Assembly (NCBI GenBank): GCA_023411615.1
Contig: JAEYOR010000022.1
Coordinates: 3,254-67,253, forward strand
Source of the DNA: Actinomycetes bacterium
GTDB lineage: Bacteria > Actinomycetota > Actinomycetes > Actinomycetales > Demequinaceae
Length of the DNA: 64,000 nucleotides
Direction of reading: 5' to 3'
Positions 17,004 to 25,878 of this stretch are shown here, in pieces; the stretch's first letter is position 1, and the number at the start of each line of letters is the position of its first letter. Position numbers and translations under genes: made by a program. The notes under the pieces were generated by a model, which ran no database searches, was not told where the DNA came from, and worked only from the letters and a program-made list of their open reading frames with translations.

Positions 17004-17882
17004 TCAACGCGCGCGCAGCTGCGCCTCCACCTCGGGATGGCAATCGACGACGACAGCAGCCAATGTCCCCGGGCCCGCGTGAGCAGCCAAAGCGGCAGAT
17101 AGACCCGCCGTCACGACTGGCCAGTCGCTGCGGGTGCCGAGTTGCCGCGCGGACTCTGCAACGAGGGCATCGTCGCCAGACACCCCCATGAGGCCAATGA
17201 CCGGATGTCGCTGGGTGGGCGCCCGCGCCGCAATGCGTTCGAGGACAGCAGCGCGGGCCTTGGCAGAAGAACGCACGCGTTCGACCTGCTCAACCGTGCC
17301 ATGGATGACTCCTAGCACCGGTCGCACGCCAAGCGCATTCCCCACGGCCGCGACCGCAGGCGATATCCGGCCACCCCTTTTGAGGTACTCAAGGGTGTCA
17401 ACGGTGAACAGACACATGGATGCACGCGCGGCCCGGCGCGCTTCCGCTTCAACCTCATCTGCCGAGCCCCCGGCGCGCGCCACCGCGGCTGCCGACAGCG
17501 CAGCGAGACCATGCGCAAGCGACACTGTGCGAGAGTCGACGACCACCACGTCGAGACCTGCCGATCGCGCTGCCGCTTCGACGGCCCCCGCTGTGCCCGA
17601 CATCGACGCGGAGAGGGTGACCATGACAGCGGACTCAGCCCCAGCGTCGGCCGCTTGGTCAAAAACGCGTTGAATCGTCTCAGGACGGGGTTGCGATGTG
17701 GTGACCCGCTTCCCGGCCGTCAGCGCGGCGACGACGTCAGCGGGCGATATCTCCTCGCCTTCATCCCGCGCGACGTCATCGATGATCACCTGCAACGGGA
17801 CGACGAGTACGCCCCACTGTGCGGCGAGCTCGGCAGGCAGGCACGCCGACGAGTCGGTGGCAACGAGAACCCGCGCGCTCAT
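17004..17882 (-). CDS. DegV-family fatty-acid-binding protein
   Basis: A 292-residue DegV/EDD-fold protein: N-terminal ATDSSACLP, the middle TSQPRPETIQRVFDQAA and SLSASMSGT motifs, and MCLFTVDTLEYLKRGGRIS, all typical. Such proteins bind fatty acids, and FakB members present them to the kinase FakA in some Gram-positives; no fakA is in the window, so this role is only possible. It lies 9 bp downstream of leuS. Confidence 0.9.
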   Translation of the reverse strand: MSARVLVATDSSACLPAELAAQWGVLVVPLQVIIDDVARDEGEEISPADVVAALTAGKRVTTSQPRPETIQRVFDQAADAGAESAVMVTLSASMSGTAGAVEAAARSAGLDVVVVDSRTVSLAHGLAALSAAAVARAGGSADEVEAEARRAARASMCLFTVDTLEYLKRGGRISPAVAAVGNALGVRPVLGVIHGTVEQVERVRSSAKARAAVLERIAARAPTQRHPVIGLMGVSGDDALVAESARQLGTRSDWPVVTAGLSAALAAHAGPGTLAAVVVDCHPEVEAQLRAR

Positions 17883-17891
17883 GCGGGCAGG

Positions 17892-20402
17892 CTACTGGGA
17901 GATGACGATGTTGACGAGGCCAGGCGGGCGGGCGATGATCTTGCGCACCTCGGCGGCGCCAATCTGACGGGCGACGTTCGGAGCAGCGAGCGCAAGAGCG
18001 ACGAGGTCATCTTCGCTGATGTCCGGAGCGACCTCGAGCCGGTCACGCACTTTGCCCATCACCTGGACGACGCACGTGACGGTGTCCTGGATGAGCAGTG
18101 CCTCGTCGACCTCGGGCAGGCCGGACAGCGCGACCAGATCGGTGTGCCCGAGCATGTGCCACATGTCCTCGGCGCAGTACGGTGCAAAGAGGCTGAGCAG
18201 TTTGGCAACCACCTCGGTGGCCTCGCGCACGGCAGGATCTGCCGGACCGGCTCCGGAGTCGATCGCCTTGCGGGTGTGATTGACGAGCTCCATCACCCGC
18301 GCGACCACGACGTTGAAGCGGAAGGACTGGACGAGCTCGGACGTTTCAGCGAGGGTGCGATGGGTCACCGACCGCAATGCCGCATCGCCCGACGCTGGAT
18401 CGACGCCCGGTGCCGACGTCACGTCTCGCGCAAGGCGCCACGCACGAGCGAGGAACTTCGCGCTGCCAGCGGGCGAGACGTCGGCCCAGTCGATGTCGTC
18501 CTCAGGGGGGCCCGCAAAGGACATCGTGAGACGCACCGCGTCCACGCCGTATTCATCGAGTTGCTCAGACAGACGCACGATGTTGCCGCGCGACTTCGAC
18601 ATCGCAGAGCCGTTCATCTGCACCATGCCCTGGTTAAGCAGGGCGCTGAAAGGCTCCGAGAAGTTCACCATGCCCATATCGCGCAGCGCCTTGGTGAAGA
18701 AACGCGAGTAGAGAAGGTGAAGGATCGCGTGGGTGACACCGCCCACGTACTGGTCGATTGGCCCCCATTTGGCGACCTCGTCCACGTCGAAGGGACCATC
18801 CGTCTTGTTGACCGAGAGGTAGCGCAAGAAGTACCAGGACGAGTCGACAAACGTGTCCATCGTGTCGGTATCGCGCTTTGCCGCTCCGCCACACTGCGGG
18901 CACGGCACGTTGACCCAATCGGTTGCAGCCGCGAGCGGCGACTGGCCCTTGGGCTTGAGGTCGAGCCCCTCCGCATCGGGCAGACGCACCGGCAACTCGT
19001 CATCCGGAACAGGCACCTCACCGCATGAGGGGCAATGGACGATCGGGATGGGGGTGCCCCAGTAGCGCTGACGCGAGATGAGCCAGTCGCGGAGCCGGAA
19101 GTTGACCGCCGCCCTGCCCCGCCCCTCGGCCTCAAGCTGCTCCACCACTGTGGCGATGGCGCGCTCCTTGTCGAGGCCGTCAAGCGATCCCGAGTTGATG
19201 AGCGTGCCGTCTCCACTGGTGGCGACACCTGACTCGGCGGGGTCAGGCAGCGCCGCTCCGCTGTCATCGCGACAGTCGAGAACGGTGCGCACGGGCAGGC
19301 CCATCGCGCGGGCGAAGTCGAGGTCGCGCTGGTCGTGCGCGGGTACGGCCATGATGACGCCATGGCCGTAGTCGGCAAGGACATAGTCCGACGCCCAGAT
19401 CGGCAAGCGCTCGCCGTTGACCGGGTTGATGCCGTATCGCTGGAGGAACACGCCGGTCTTGGGACGCTCGGTGCTGAGCCGGTCGATTTCGCTTGCGCCC
19501 TTCACCTGCTCGAGGTAGGACGCAAACTCCTGCTGGGTGGCAACGTCGGCCCCGGCAACGAGCTCCGTGGCAAGGTCTGAGTCCGCCGCGACCACCATGA
19601 AGGTCGCGCCGTAGAGGGTGTCCGGCCGCGTCGTGTATATCTCGATCGGCTCATCGCGACCCTCGATCTCAAAGGTGACGTCAGCCCCACGCGAGCGCCC
19701 GATCCAGTTGCGTTGCATCGCGATGACCTTGTCGGGCCACGAGCCGCGCAGGGTCTCCAACTCATCAAGGAGCTCGTCGGCGTAATCGGTCACCTTGAAG
19801 TACCACTGCGTCAGCTTCTTCTTGGTGACAGGTGTGTCGCAGCGCTCGCACAGGCCCGCGACCACTTGCTCGTTGGCAAGCACCGTCTGGTCCTTGGGGC
19901 ACCAGTTCACCTGGCTGGGCTTGCGGTAGGCGAGGCCACGCTCATACAGCCGCGTGAAGATCCACTGGTTCCAGCGGTAGTACTCAGGACGGTGAGTCAT
20001 GAGGACGCGGTCCCAGTCAAAGGAGCATGCGTACCGTTCCATCGATGCACGCTGCTGCGCGATGTTGTCTTCGGTCCAGCCGGCAGGGTCTACGCCGCGC
20101 TTGATCGCCGCGTTCTCGGCGGGCAGGCCAAAGGAGTCCCATCCGATGGGGTGGAGCACGTTGTATCCGCGAAGCACCCAGTAGCGCGCGATGACGTCAC
20201 CGAGCGCGTACGCCTCCGCGTGGCCCATGTGGAGGTCGCCCGAGGGGTACGGGAACATGTCGAGCACATACTTGGTGGGCCGCTCATCGCCCTCATTGCC
20301 GGAACGGAAGGGCTGACGCTCGGCCCACACGGGCAGCCACCGGTCCTCGATGGCGCGGAAGTGATAGCGGGCGTCGTCCAAATTCTCAGCAGGCGTGGTC
20401 AC
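17892..20402 (-). CDS. leuS: Leucyl-tRNA synthetase
   Basis: An 836-residue class Ia synthetase. It has the HIGH-type motif HMGH in PSGDLHMGHAEAYA, the CP1 editing domain (TTRPDTLYGATFMV), zinc-type cysteines in HCPSCGEVPVP and CPQCGG, the KMSKS-type AMSKSRGN and an anticodon-binding C-terminus. It charges tRNA-Leu. It starts an apparent leuS-DegV transcription unit; 137 bp of gene-free sequence lies upstream. Confidence 0.98.
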   Translation of the reverse strand: MTTPAENLDDARYHFRAIEDRWLPVWAERQPFRSGNEGDERPTKYVLDMFPYPSGDLHMGHAEAYALGDVIARYWVLRGYNVLHPIGWDSFGLPAENAAIKRGVDPAGWTEDNIAQQRASMERYACSFDWDRVLMTHRPEYYRWNQWIFTRLYERGLAYRKPSQVNWCPKDQTVLANEQVVAGLCERCDTPVTKKKLTQWYFKVTDYADELLDELETLRGSWPDKVIAMQRNWIGRSRGADVTFEIEGRDEPIEIYTTRPDTLYGATFMVVAADSDLATELVAGADVATQQEFASYLEQVKGASEIDRLSTERPKTGVFLQRYGINPVNGERLPIWASDYVLADYGHGVIMAVPAHDQRDLDFARAMGLPVRTVLDCRDDSGAALPDPAESGVATSGDGTLINSGSLDGLDKERAIATVVEQLEAEGRGRAAVNFRLRDWLISRQRYWGTPIPIVHCPSCGEVPVPDDELPVRLPDAEGLDLKPKGQSPLAAATDWVNVPCPQCGGAAKRDTDTMDTFVDSSWYFLRYLSVNKTDGPFDVDEVAKWGPIDQYVGGVTHAILHLLYSRFFTKALRDMGMVNFSEPFSALLNQGMVQMNGSAMSKSRGNIVRLSEQLDEYGVDAVRLTMSFAGPPEDDIDWADVSPAGSAKFLARAWRLARDVTSAPGVDPASGDAALRSVTHRTLAETSELVQSFRFNVVVARVMELVNHTRKAIDSGAGPADPAVREATEVVAKLLSLFAPYCAEDMWHMLGHTDLVALSGLPEVDEALLIQDTVTCVVQVMGKVRDRLEVAPDISEDDLVALALAAPNVARQIGAAEVRKIIARPPGLVNIVISQ

Positions 20403-20539
20403 CGCTCGATTCTATCGGCGGGGCTGAGCCTGGCCGACGCCGGGAACTTACGAGGCCCGAAGCGCCGTCACGATGGCTCGACCTTCGCATGGCGGGCCCA
20501 GGCACGTGACGAGCATCCGCACGTCCTGTCGACGGGACG

Positions 20540-22252
20540 CTATGGCGCGCTGACAGGCACTGTGCCCAAAAGGCCACGCTCTGCGAGTGCATCCTGAAGC
20601 GGACCAGGCATGATCCACACCACGTAGTCGCCAACAAGTGAGGGTGTGAGCGGTAGCGCGCCAGCCGTCATCGCGAACTCAGAGTCGGTCCCCGAGACAA
20701 ACATCTGCACGTCCGACGTGTCCTTGGTGACGTCCATATAGATGTAGGCCCGAGGGGCAGTCCAGAACGTGAAACGGTTTCCCTGGCTCAACATGTAGAG
20801 GTTTGTGTATTCGGCATACAGGTCCACGGACGGGACGATGGGGTCGATTGCCTTGATGATCGTGGGCTTAGCGCGCTGAGGCGCCTCATAGTGGTCGAAC
20901 ATGTGCAGGTCCGTCCACACCGTGATGGTCGCGAGAAAGATCCCGGCGGTGAGTACGGCCGTGTAGCGGCGCAATGCCGCAATTGCGACGGCGACGGCGG
21001 CAGCGACAGCAATGAATGCCACGAGTGGCCAGTTTTCGGCATCTCCGGTCACCGCGTACTCGGGGTGCAGGAGGTAAGCGACTCCGGCCACGTGGATGGG
21101 AGTCATCCCCAACCCGGCAGGAATTCCGGGAGTGACCACCGCCAAGAACAGTGCAGCAGAGCCAAGAGCGGCCGTTGCGAGCGCGCCTGCCCAGCGCGCG
21201 CGTAGGGGCTCCATGAGGCGCGCGAGGCCCACCACCGCAAGGGCAGCGACGAACGGATCGAGGTAGCGGCCGTAGAAGTGTGCATCAAGACGCGCGGCGA
21301 GTCCCGACGAACCAGCCACCAGCACGGGCGCCGCGAGCGCCATCATCGAACAGATACCCACCACCACGGTATTCACGCCGCGCCACCTCTCGCGCCTCGC
21401 AGCGCGCCACGCCACCACAGCGCCCACGAGCGTGACGCCCGCCCATGCCGCGATCTGGTACCACACCTGCGCAGTGACGGTTTCAAGGTAGTTGGCAGGC
21501 GTGACATTGGTGATGTCATCGAGCGTGGAGCCCACCCGCTCGCTCGCAACGTACATTTGCGACAGCGCGTACGAAAAAAGTGCGTATCCGATCCCCGCAC
21601 TGATGGCGGCGCCCACCACGAGTGCGAGGGCGGAAACCAGCGACTTGCGTATGAGCCAGATCCCACCGGCCACCACCAACAACATGAACGGCAGCGCCCG
21701 CCCGTGCGTGGCGAAGGTGGCGCCTGCGGCAAGTCCCAGCACGAGTGCCGCGCGTGGACCGCGAGACTCGATGCGGAACAGCAATTCCAGGCACCACACG
21801 ACGAGGAAGAACAGCAGTTGTTCTGACCATGCGTAATCAGCATTGAGGGCCCTCGCAGGTGCCACCATGACGATCGCGGCGAGCCACCACGAGGCACGGG
21901 TGGCCGCTCCAAAGCGCCGCGCGATCGAGGCAAGCGGTACCACCGTGGCGACAGAGATCAGCGCCCCGAGCGTGATTGCCAGACGGTAGACAATGAGGGG
22001 ATCCGAGGTGATCCACCACAGGGGCGTCACGAGGATCGCGAAGCCCGGCATGTACGAGGCACCTGTCAACAACCACGTGGTGGTGGGGTCGGCGAACAGC
22101 TTCGCGCTGCCGAGTGTGCCCATCTCGTCGTTGTAGAACACCGGCGCGTTGCTGTTCCACGTCACCGCCGCGTACACCGCAGCCACCGCGATCATGGCAA
22201 TCAATGGGGTGAAACGTGAGAGGCGGCTCAAAGCCGTCGACAGCGTCGGCAT
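20540..22252 (-). CDS. Polytopic membrane protein, GT-C (GT39/ArnT-like) glycosyltransferase candidate
   Basis: A 570-residue protein with about 11-12 hydrophobic segments. The first extracytoplasmic loop contains YNDEMGTLGSA, resembling the acidic pair in the first loop of GT-C glycosyltransferases of the PMT/ArnT type. A soluble C-terminal tail of about 150 residues follows. A lipid-linked sugar donor would be expected for that fold, but donor and acceptor are unknown. It stands alone between leuS and a divergent PH-domain gene, with no polysaccharide genes next to it. Confidence 0.65.
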   Translation of the reverse strand: MPTLSTALSRLSRFTPLIAMIAVAAVYAAVTWNSNAPVFYNDEMGTLGSAKLFADPTTTWLLTGASYMPGFAILVTPLWWITSDPLIVYRLAITLGALISVATVVPLASIARRFGAATRASWWLAAIVMVAPARALNADYAWSEQLLFFLVVWCLELLFRIESRGPRAALVLGLAAGATFATHGRALPFMLLVVAGGIWLIRKSLVSALALVVGAAISAGIGYALFSYALSQMYVASERVGSTLDDITNVTPANYLETVTAQVWYQIAAWAGVTLVGAVVAWRAARRERWRGVNTVVVGICSMMALAAPVLVAGSSGLAARLDAHFYGRYLDPFVAALAVVGLARLMEPLRARWAGALATAALGSAALFLAVVTPGIPAGLGMTPIHVAGVAYLLHPEYAVTGDAENWPLVAFIAVAAAVAVAIAALRRYTAVLTAGIFLATITVWTDLHMFDHYEAPQRAKPTIIKAIDPIVPSVDLYAEYTNLYMLSQGNRFTFWTAPRAYIYMDVTKDTSDVQMFVSGTDSEFAMTAGALPLTPSLVGDYVVWIMPGPLQDALAERGLLGTVPVSAP

Positions 22253-22322
22253 GCCCCGAGACTAGTGGGCACCGGTTGACGGTCCCTTCCCCCTCGCCGT
22301 TGTGCCTGCTAAGTTCCGAAGC

Positions 22323-22838
22323 ATGAGTTCCTTTACGCGCCGCCTTGCGCCGGATGAGCAACTGCTCTTGCACCGCCACCCCCACTGGAAGACAGTGATC
22401 GGCGGAATCCTGCTCGGCGCCATCGTCACCGTCGTCGCCGCCGTGGGCGTGTTCTGGTGGGCATGGGGGCTTGATTCACCATGGAAGTCGGTGATGTCGA
22501 TCACCTTCGGCGTGCTGTGGCTTGCGGTCTTTGTGTGGTTTGTGGTGGCACCCATCGTGCGCTGGCTCACCACGCACTTCGCCATCACCGATCGGCGCGT
22601 CATCTACCGCACCGGCGTCTTCAACACCTCGGGCATTGACATTCCGCTAGCGCGCATCAATTCCGTGCAATTCCGTCACGCCTTCTGGGACCGCATTTTC
22701 CGCACCGGCACGCTCATTATTGAGTCCGCTTCCGACGAACCACTTGAGTTCGACGACATCCCTCAGGTCGAGGCCGTCCACTCGATGCTTTATCACGAGC
22801 TCAACGACGTGATCGATGGGGACGACGACCGCCGCTGA
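22323..22838 (+). CDS. Bacterial PH-domain (bPH2/YdbS-like) membrane protein
   Basis: A 171-residue protein with two N-terminal transmembrane helices (about 26-48 and 58-80) followed by a bacterial PH domain (HFAITDRRVIYRTGVFN, IPLARINSVQFRH, GTLIIESA). Function unknown; the family is linked to envelope or lipid roles. ATG at 22323 was chosen over the in-frame ATG at 22302, which lacks conserved sequence. Confidence 0.85.
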   Translation: MSSFTRRLAPDEQLLLHRHPHWKTVIGGILLGAIVTVVAAVGVFWWAWGLDSPWKSVMSITFGVLWLAVFVWFVVAPIVRWLTTHFAITDRRVIYRTGVFNTSGIDIPLARINSVQFRHAFWDRIFRTGTLIIESASDEPLEFDDIPQVEAVHSMLYHELNDVIDGDDDRR

Positions 22839-22855
22839 GCACCATCGCCACGTGC

Positions 22856-22883
22856 TTGATTACGCCGCATCTGCGGCAATAAA
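22856..22883 (+). promoter_or_regulatory. Candidate promoter with embedded dyad upstream of the mod operon
   Basis: TTGATT (22856-22861), 16 bases, AATAAA (22878-22883). The spacer contains the perfect dyad GCCGCA-TC-TGCGGC (22864-22877). Transcription would begin about 22890, only a few bases before the ATG at 22893, and no ribosome-binding site precedes that ATG, so the mRNA may be leaderless. The dyad is well placed for an operator, perhaps of the molybdate-responsive regulator itself (inference). Confidence 0.45.
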
Positions 22884-22892
22884 CTGCGATGC

Positions 22893-23300
22893 ATGCCGCA
22901 ACTGCGCATCTCTGAGGCCGCCGCACTGACAGGTGTCAGTGACGACACCTTCCGTCGCTGGCTCAAAGCCGAAGGCATCGACACAGGCACCGATGACGCC
23001 GGTCGCATGGTGGTGCCCGGCGAGGTCGTGGCCCGTTTCGCCTCGCAGTCCCCTGCTCCCCACGATGCAACGGGCGTTCTGCGCTCGGCGCGAAATCGTT
23101 TCCCTGGCATCGTCACGGCAATCAAGAAGGACTCCGTCATGTCTCAAGTGGACATGCAGTGCGGCCCATTCCGCGTCGTCTCACTCATGAGCACGGAAGC
23201 GGTCGAAGACCTGGGCCTCGCCGTGGGCTCCGTGACCACCGCCGTCGTCAAATCAACCGCCGTCATTGTTGAATCGCGCCCCGCTGAGGCCGCGCCGTGA
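22893..23300 (+). CDS. HTH plus TOBE/Mop-domain molybdate-responsive regulator
   Basis: A 135-residue protein: an N-terminal MerR/excisionase-type helix-turn-helix (LRISEAAALTGVSDDTFRRW, ending about residue 50) and a C-terminal molybdate-binding TOBE/Mop domain (SARNRFPGIVTAIKKD, LGLAVGSVTTAVVKSTAVIV). It is the first gene of the mod operon, overlapping modA by 4 bp (GTGA). It probably represses or adjusts mod transcription when molybdate is plentiful (inference from domain content and position). It is not the longer ModE of proteobacteria. Confidence 0.85.
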   Translation: MPQLRISEAAALTGVSDDTFRRWLKAEGIDTGTDDAGRMVVPGEVVARFASQSPAPHDATGVLRSARNRFPGIVTAIKKDSVMSQVDMQCGPFRVVSLMSTEAVEDLGLAVGSVTTAVVKSTAVIVESRPAEAAP

Positions 23301-24058
23301 CCCGAGCCCACGCGGCCATTCTCATTGTGGCCGCGCTGACTGTCGCCGCCTGTTCACCCGGCCTGGCGTCGAACTCTCCCAGTTCTGCTTCCCGCGTCGT
23401 CGTGGACGTCTACGCTGCCGCGTCGTTGTCGTCCGTCTTTACTCAATTGGCAACGGCATACGAGTCAGCCAATCCCGACGTCGACATCAAACTGACCTTC
23501 GCAGGCTCATCGGAAGTCGCCACTCAGATTTCTGAGGGCGCGCCAGCGGATGTGTTTGCCGCTGCCGACTCCACCACGATGAACCTCGTCAGCGCGGAGA
23601 TTGTGGGCGAAAGCGCGATCTTTGCGACCAACCGGCTCACTATTGCGGTGCCCGCTGGGAACGCGGCGGGCGTAACGGGGATTGCGTCGCTTGCACGCCC
23701 AGGTCTGCTTGTTGTCATGTGCGCGCCGAGCGTCCCGTGCGGAGCGGCCGCCGCCCGCGCCCAAGAGGCCTACGGCGTCTCGATCACCCCAGCGTCGGAA
23801 GAATCGAACGTCACCGATGTGCTCGGCAAAGTGGCCTCGGGAGAGGCCGACGCCGGACTCGTCTACGCGACGGACATCGCCCGGGCGCGCGGCGTCGAGG
23901 AGATCGCACTTGGCGAGCTAGCGCTGCCCGCCACGCCCTACCCGATCGCGGTCATGGGCTCGGGTGATGCCGCCGACGCTGCACAAGGCTTTGTCGATTT
24001 CGTGCTGAGCAATGTGGGGCGCGCCGCTTTGGCCGACGCCGGATTTGGCTTGCCGTGA
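23297..24058 (+). CDS. modA: Molybdate ABC transporter substrate-binding lipoprotein ModA
   Basis: A 253-residue lipoprotein with a signal peptide and lipobox ending at Cys15 (TVAAC). The mature protein starts with VDVYAAASLSSVFTQLA, followed by FAGSSEVATQISEGAPADVF, the conserved oxyanion-binding region of ModA. It captures molybdate (or tungstate) outside the cell for ModBC. The GTG start overlaps the regulator's stop, and its own stop overlaps modB. Confidence 0.95.
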   Translation: MTRAHAAILIVAALTVAACSPGLASNSPSSASRVVVDVYAAASLSSVFTQLATAYESANPDVDIKLTFAGSSEVATQISEGAPADVFAAADSTTMNLVSAEIVGESAIFATNRLTIAVPAGNAAGVTGIASLARPGLLVVMCAPSVPCGAAAARAQEAYGVSITPASEESNVTDVLGKVASGEADAGLVYATDIARARGVEEIALGELALPATPYPIAVMGSGDAADAAQGFVDFVLSNVGRAALADAGFGLP

Positions 24059-24849
24059 ACGCCCAGTCGGACGTGGCTTTGCCGCGCACCGTCATCGCGG
24101 TCGCTGCGGTGGCCGCACTCTGTGCCCTCATCCCCATTGCGGGGCTTGCCTCTCGGATGGAGTGGGCGGCACTTCCCGACCAACTTGCGTCCCCTGCGGT
24201 CCGCGAAGCACTGTGGTTGTCGCTGCGCACCTCGACATGCGCCGCGATCGCATGCGTGCTGCTGGGTGTCCCGCTTGGCCTCGCGCTCACCCGGCTCACG
24301 GGGCCTGCGCGTGCCGTGGCACGGGCATTCTTGCTCGCGCCCTTGGTGCTTCCGCCGGTGGTGAGTGGGCTGGGACTGTTGTACGCGCTCGGCCGGCGCG
24401 GACTGATAGGTCCGGCGCTCGAGGCCTTTGGTGTGACCTTGTCGTTCACCACGGCGGCAGTCATCATCGCCCAGACCTTTGTCGCGTTGCCGTTCATGGT
24501 GGCGGCCGTCGAGGCGGCCGTCATCTCGAATGGTCCGCGTGTGGGACTTGTCGCGGCATCCTTTGGCGCCTCGCGCTGGCGGGTTCTGCGCGACGTGACA
24601 CTGCCTGCGATTGCGCCCGGCATCGCCACCGGCGCTGTCTTGGCCTTTGCCCGCTCACTCGGGGAGTTCGGCGCCACCATTACGTTTGCTGGCAGCGCAG
24701 AAGGCGTCACCCGCACGGCGCCCCTGCTCATTTACTTGGCGCGCGAGTCTGATCCGCAAGCCGCCGTCGCACTTGGACTCGTACTCCTTGCCGTTGCGGT
24801 GCTGATCGTCGCCGCGGCGCTTGGGCCAGCGAGGAGCGCTCGCCGATGA
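24055..24849 (+). CDS. modB: Molybdate ABC transporter permease ModB
   Basis: A 264-residue permease with about six membrane helices and the EAA-type loop ASFGASRWRVLRDVTLPAIAPG that contacts ModC. SLGEFGATITFAGS, typical of ModB, follows. GTG at 24055 overlaps the modA stop and its end overlaps modC by 4 bp, so modABC is one tightly coupled unit. Confidence 0.95.
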   Translation: MNAQSDVALPRTVIAVAAVAALCALIPIAGLASRMEWAALPDQLASPAVREALWLSLRTSTCAAIACVLLGVPLGLALTRLTGPARAVARAFLLAPLVLPPVVSGLGLLYALGRRGLIGPALEAFGVTLSFTTAAVIIAQTFVALPFMVAAVEAAVISNGPRVGLVAASFGASRWRVLRDVTLPAIAPGIATGAVLAFARSLGEFGATITFAGSAEGVTRTAPLLIYLARESDPQAAVALGLVLLAVAVLIVAAALGPARSARR

Positions 24850-25874
24850 GCCTCTCGGCTGATATCGACGTCCGCCGGAGAAACGTCTCCGCCAGTATCA
24901 CCGTGGGCGCCAATGAGGCGCTCGTTCTCGTGGGACCCAACGGCTCAGGCAAGAGCACGATTGTTGAGGCCATTGCCGGACTCGTCCCGCTCGACGCAGG
25001 CGCCATCACCGTCGCAGGCAGTCAGTATTCACCGCGCGCCCGCGGACGCGCGCGTGAGGGATCTTCGCACGTGGCGCTTGTCCCCCAAGATGGCGTGCTC
25101 CTGCCCCACCTCAGCGTGCTTGACAATGTCGCCTTCGGCCTGCGAGCCCGTGGCACGCGGCGCGGTGATGCCCGCGCCTCGGCTTCGGTCGTGCTCGAGC
25201 GGGTTGATGGGGCTCATCTCACGAACCGGCGCCCTCATGAACTGTCGGGCGGCGAGGTCCGCCGTATCGCCATCGCGCGGGCGCTCGCACTCGAGCCGCA
25301 GGTGATGCTGCTCGACGAGCCTTTTGCGGGCCTCGACGTTCACGTTGCTGCCGGGGTTCGCGCACTCGTCGCGTCTGTGCGGTCGCACACCACCATCGTG
25401 CTCACCACCCACAATGCGGCCGACGCTGTCCTTCTTGGGGATCAGGTAGCCGTGCTCAACGAGGGGCGCATCGTCGAGCAGGGAATGCCGCATACCGTGT
25501 TCACTCAGCCACGCACGGCATTCACCGCGCGGATGGCCGGGCGCGTGCTCGTCACGGGCACAATCTCCGCTGGGTGCCTGGTGACCGACGCGGGCGCAAG
25601 CGTGCCCGTCACCGGCGAGGTCAGCGTCGGCGGCAAAGCTGCTATTGCGGTGCGCCCAGTAGATGTCCGGGCACAAACCATCGCCGCGCCGCGCGATGAG
25701 GCCCATACGTGGCTCGTTCACGACGTCACTGGCTTTGAAGCGCTCGCCGAGACGATACGTATCCATGGCGGCACTCTCGCCGCGGATGTCGATCCGGAGC
25801 ACGCTCGCACATTTAGCGCCGGCAGCCCGATTGCTTTCGGTATCCCGAACGGACTGCCGGCCTACGCGCTGTGA
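24846..25874 (+). CDS. modC: Molybdate ABC transporter ATPase ModC
   Basis: A 342-residue ATPase with Walker A GPNGSGKST, signature LSGGE and Walker B VMLLDEP; the C-terminal region (about 230-342) is a TOBE-like domain, as usual for ModC. It energises molybdate import, which supplies the metal for NarG and NasA in this region. It is convergent with narK1, the two stops being 4 bp apart. Confidence 0.94.
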   Translation: MSLSADIDVRRRNVSASITVGANEALVLVGPNGSGKSTIVEAIAGLVPLDAGAITVAGSQYSPRARGRAREGSSHVALVPQDGVLLPHLSVLDNVAFGLRARGTRRGDARASASVVLERVDGAHLTNRRPHELSGGEVRRIAIARALALEPQVMLLDEPFAGLDVHVAAGVRALVASVRSHTTIVLTTHNAADAVLLGDQVAVLNEGRIVEQGMPHTVFTQPRTAFTARMAGRVLVTGTISAGCLVTDAGASVPVTGEVSVGGKAAIAVRPVDVRAQTIAAPRDEAHTWLVHDVTGFEALAETIRIHGGTLAADVDPEHARTFSAGSPIAFGIPNGLPAYAL

Positions 25875-25878
25875 GCGA

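Noticed and set aside
17511..19028. 505-residue open frame on the plus strand
   Set aside because: Lies antisense to DegV and leuS; no recognisable domain, rich in Arg/His as expected of a shadow.
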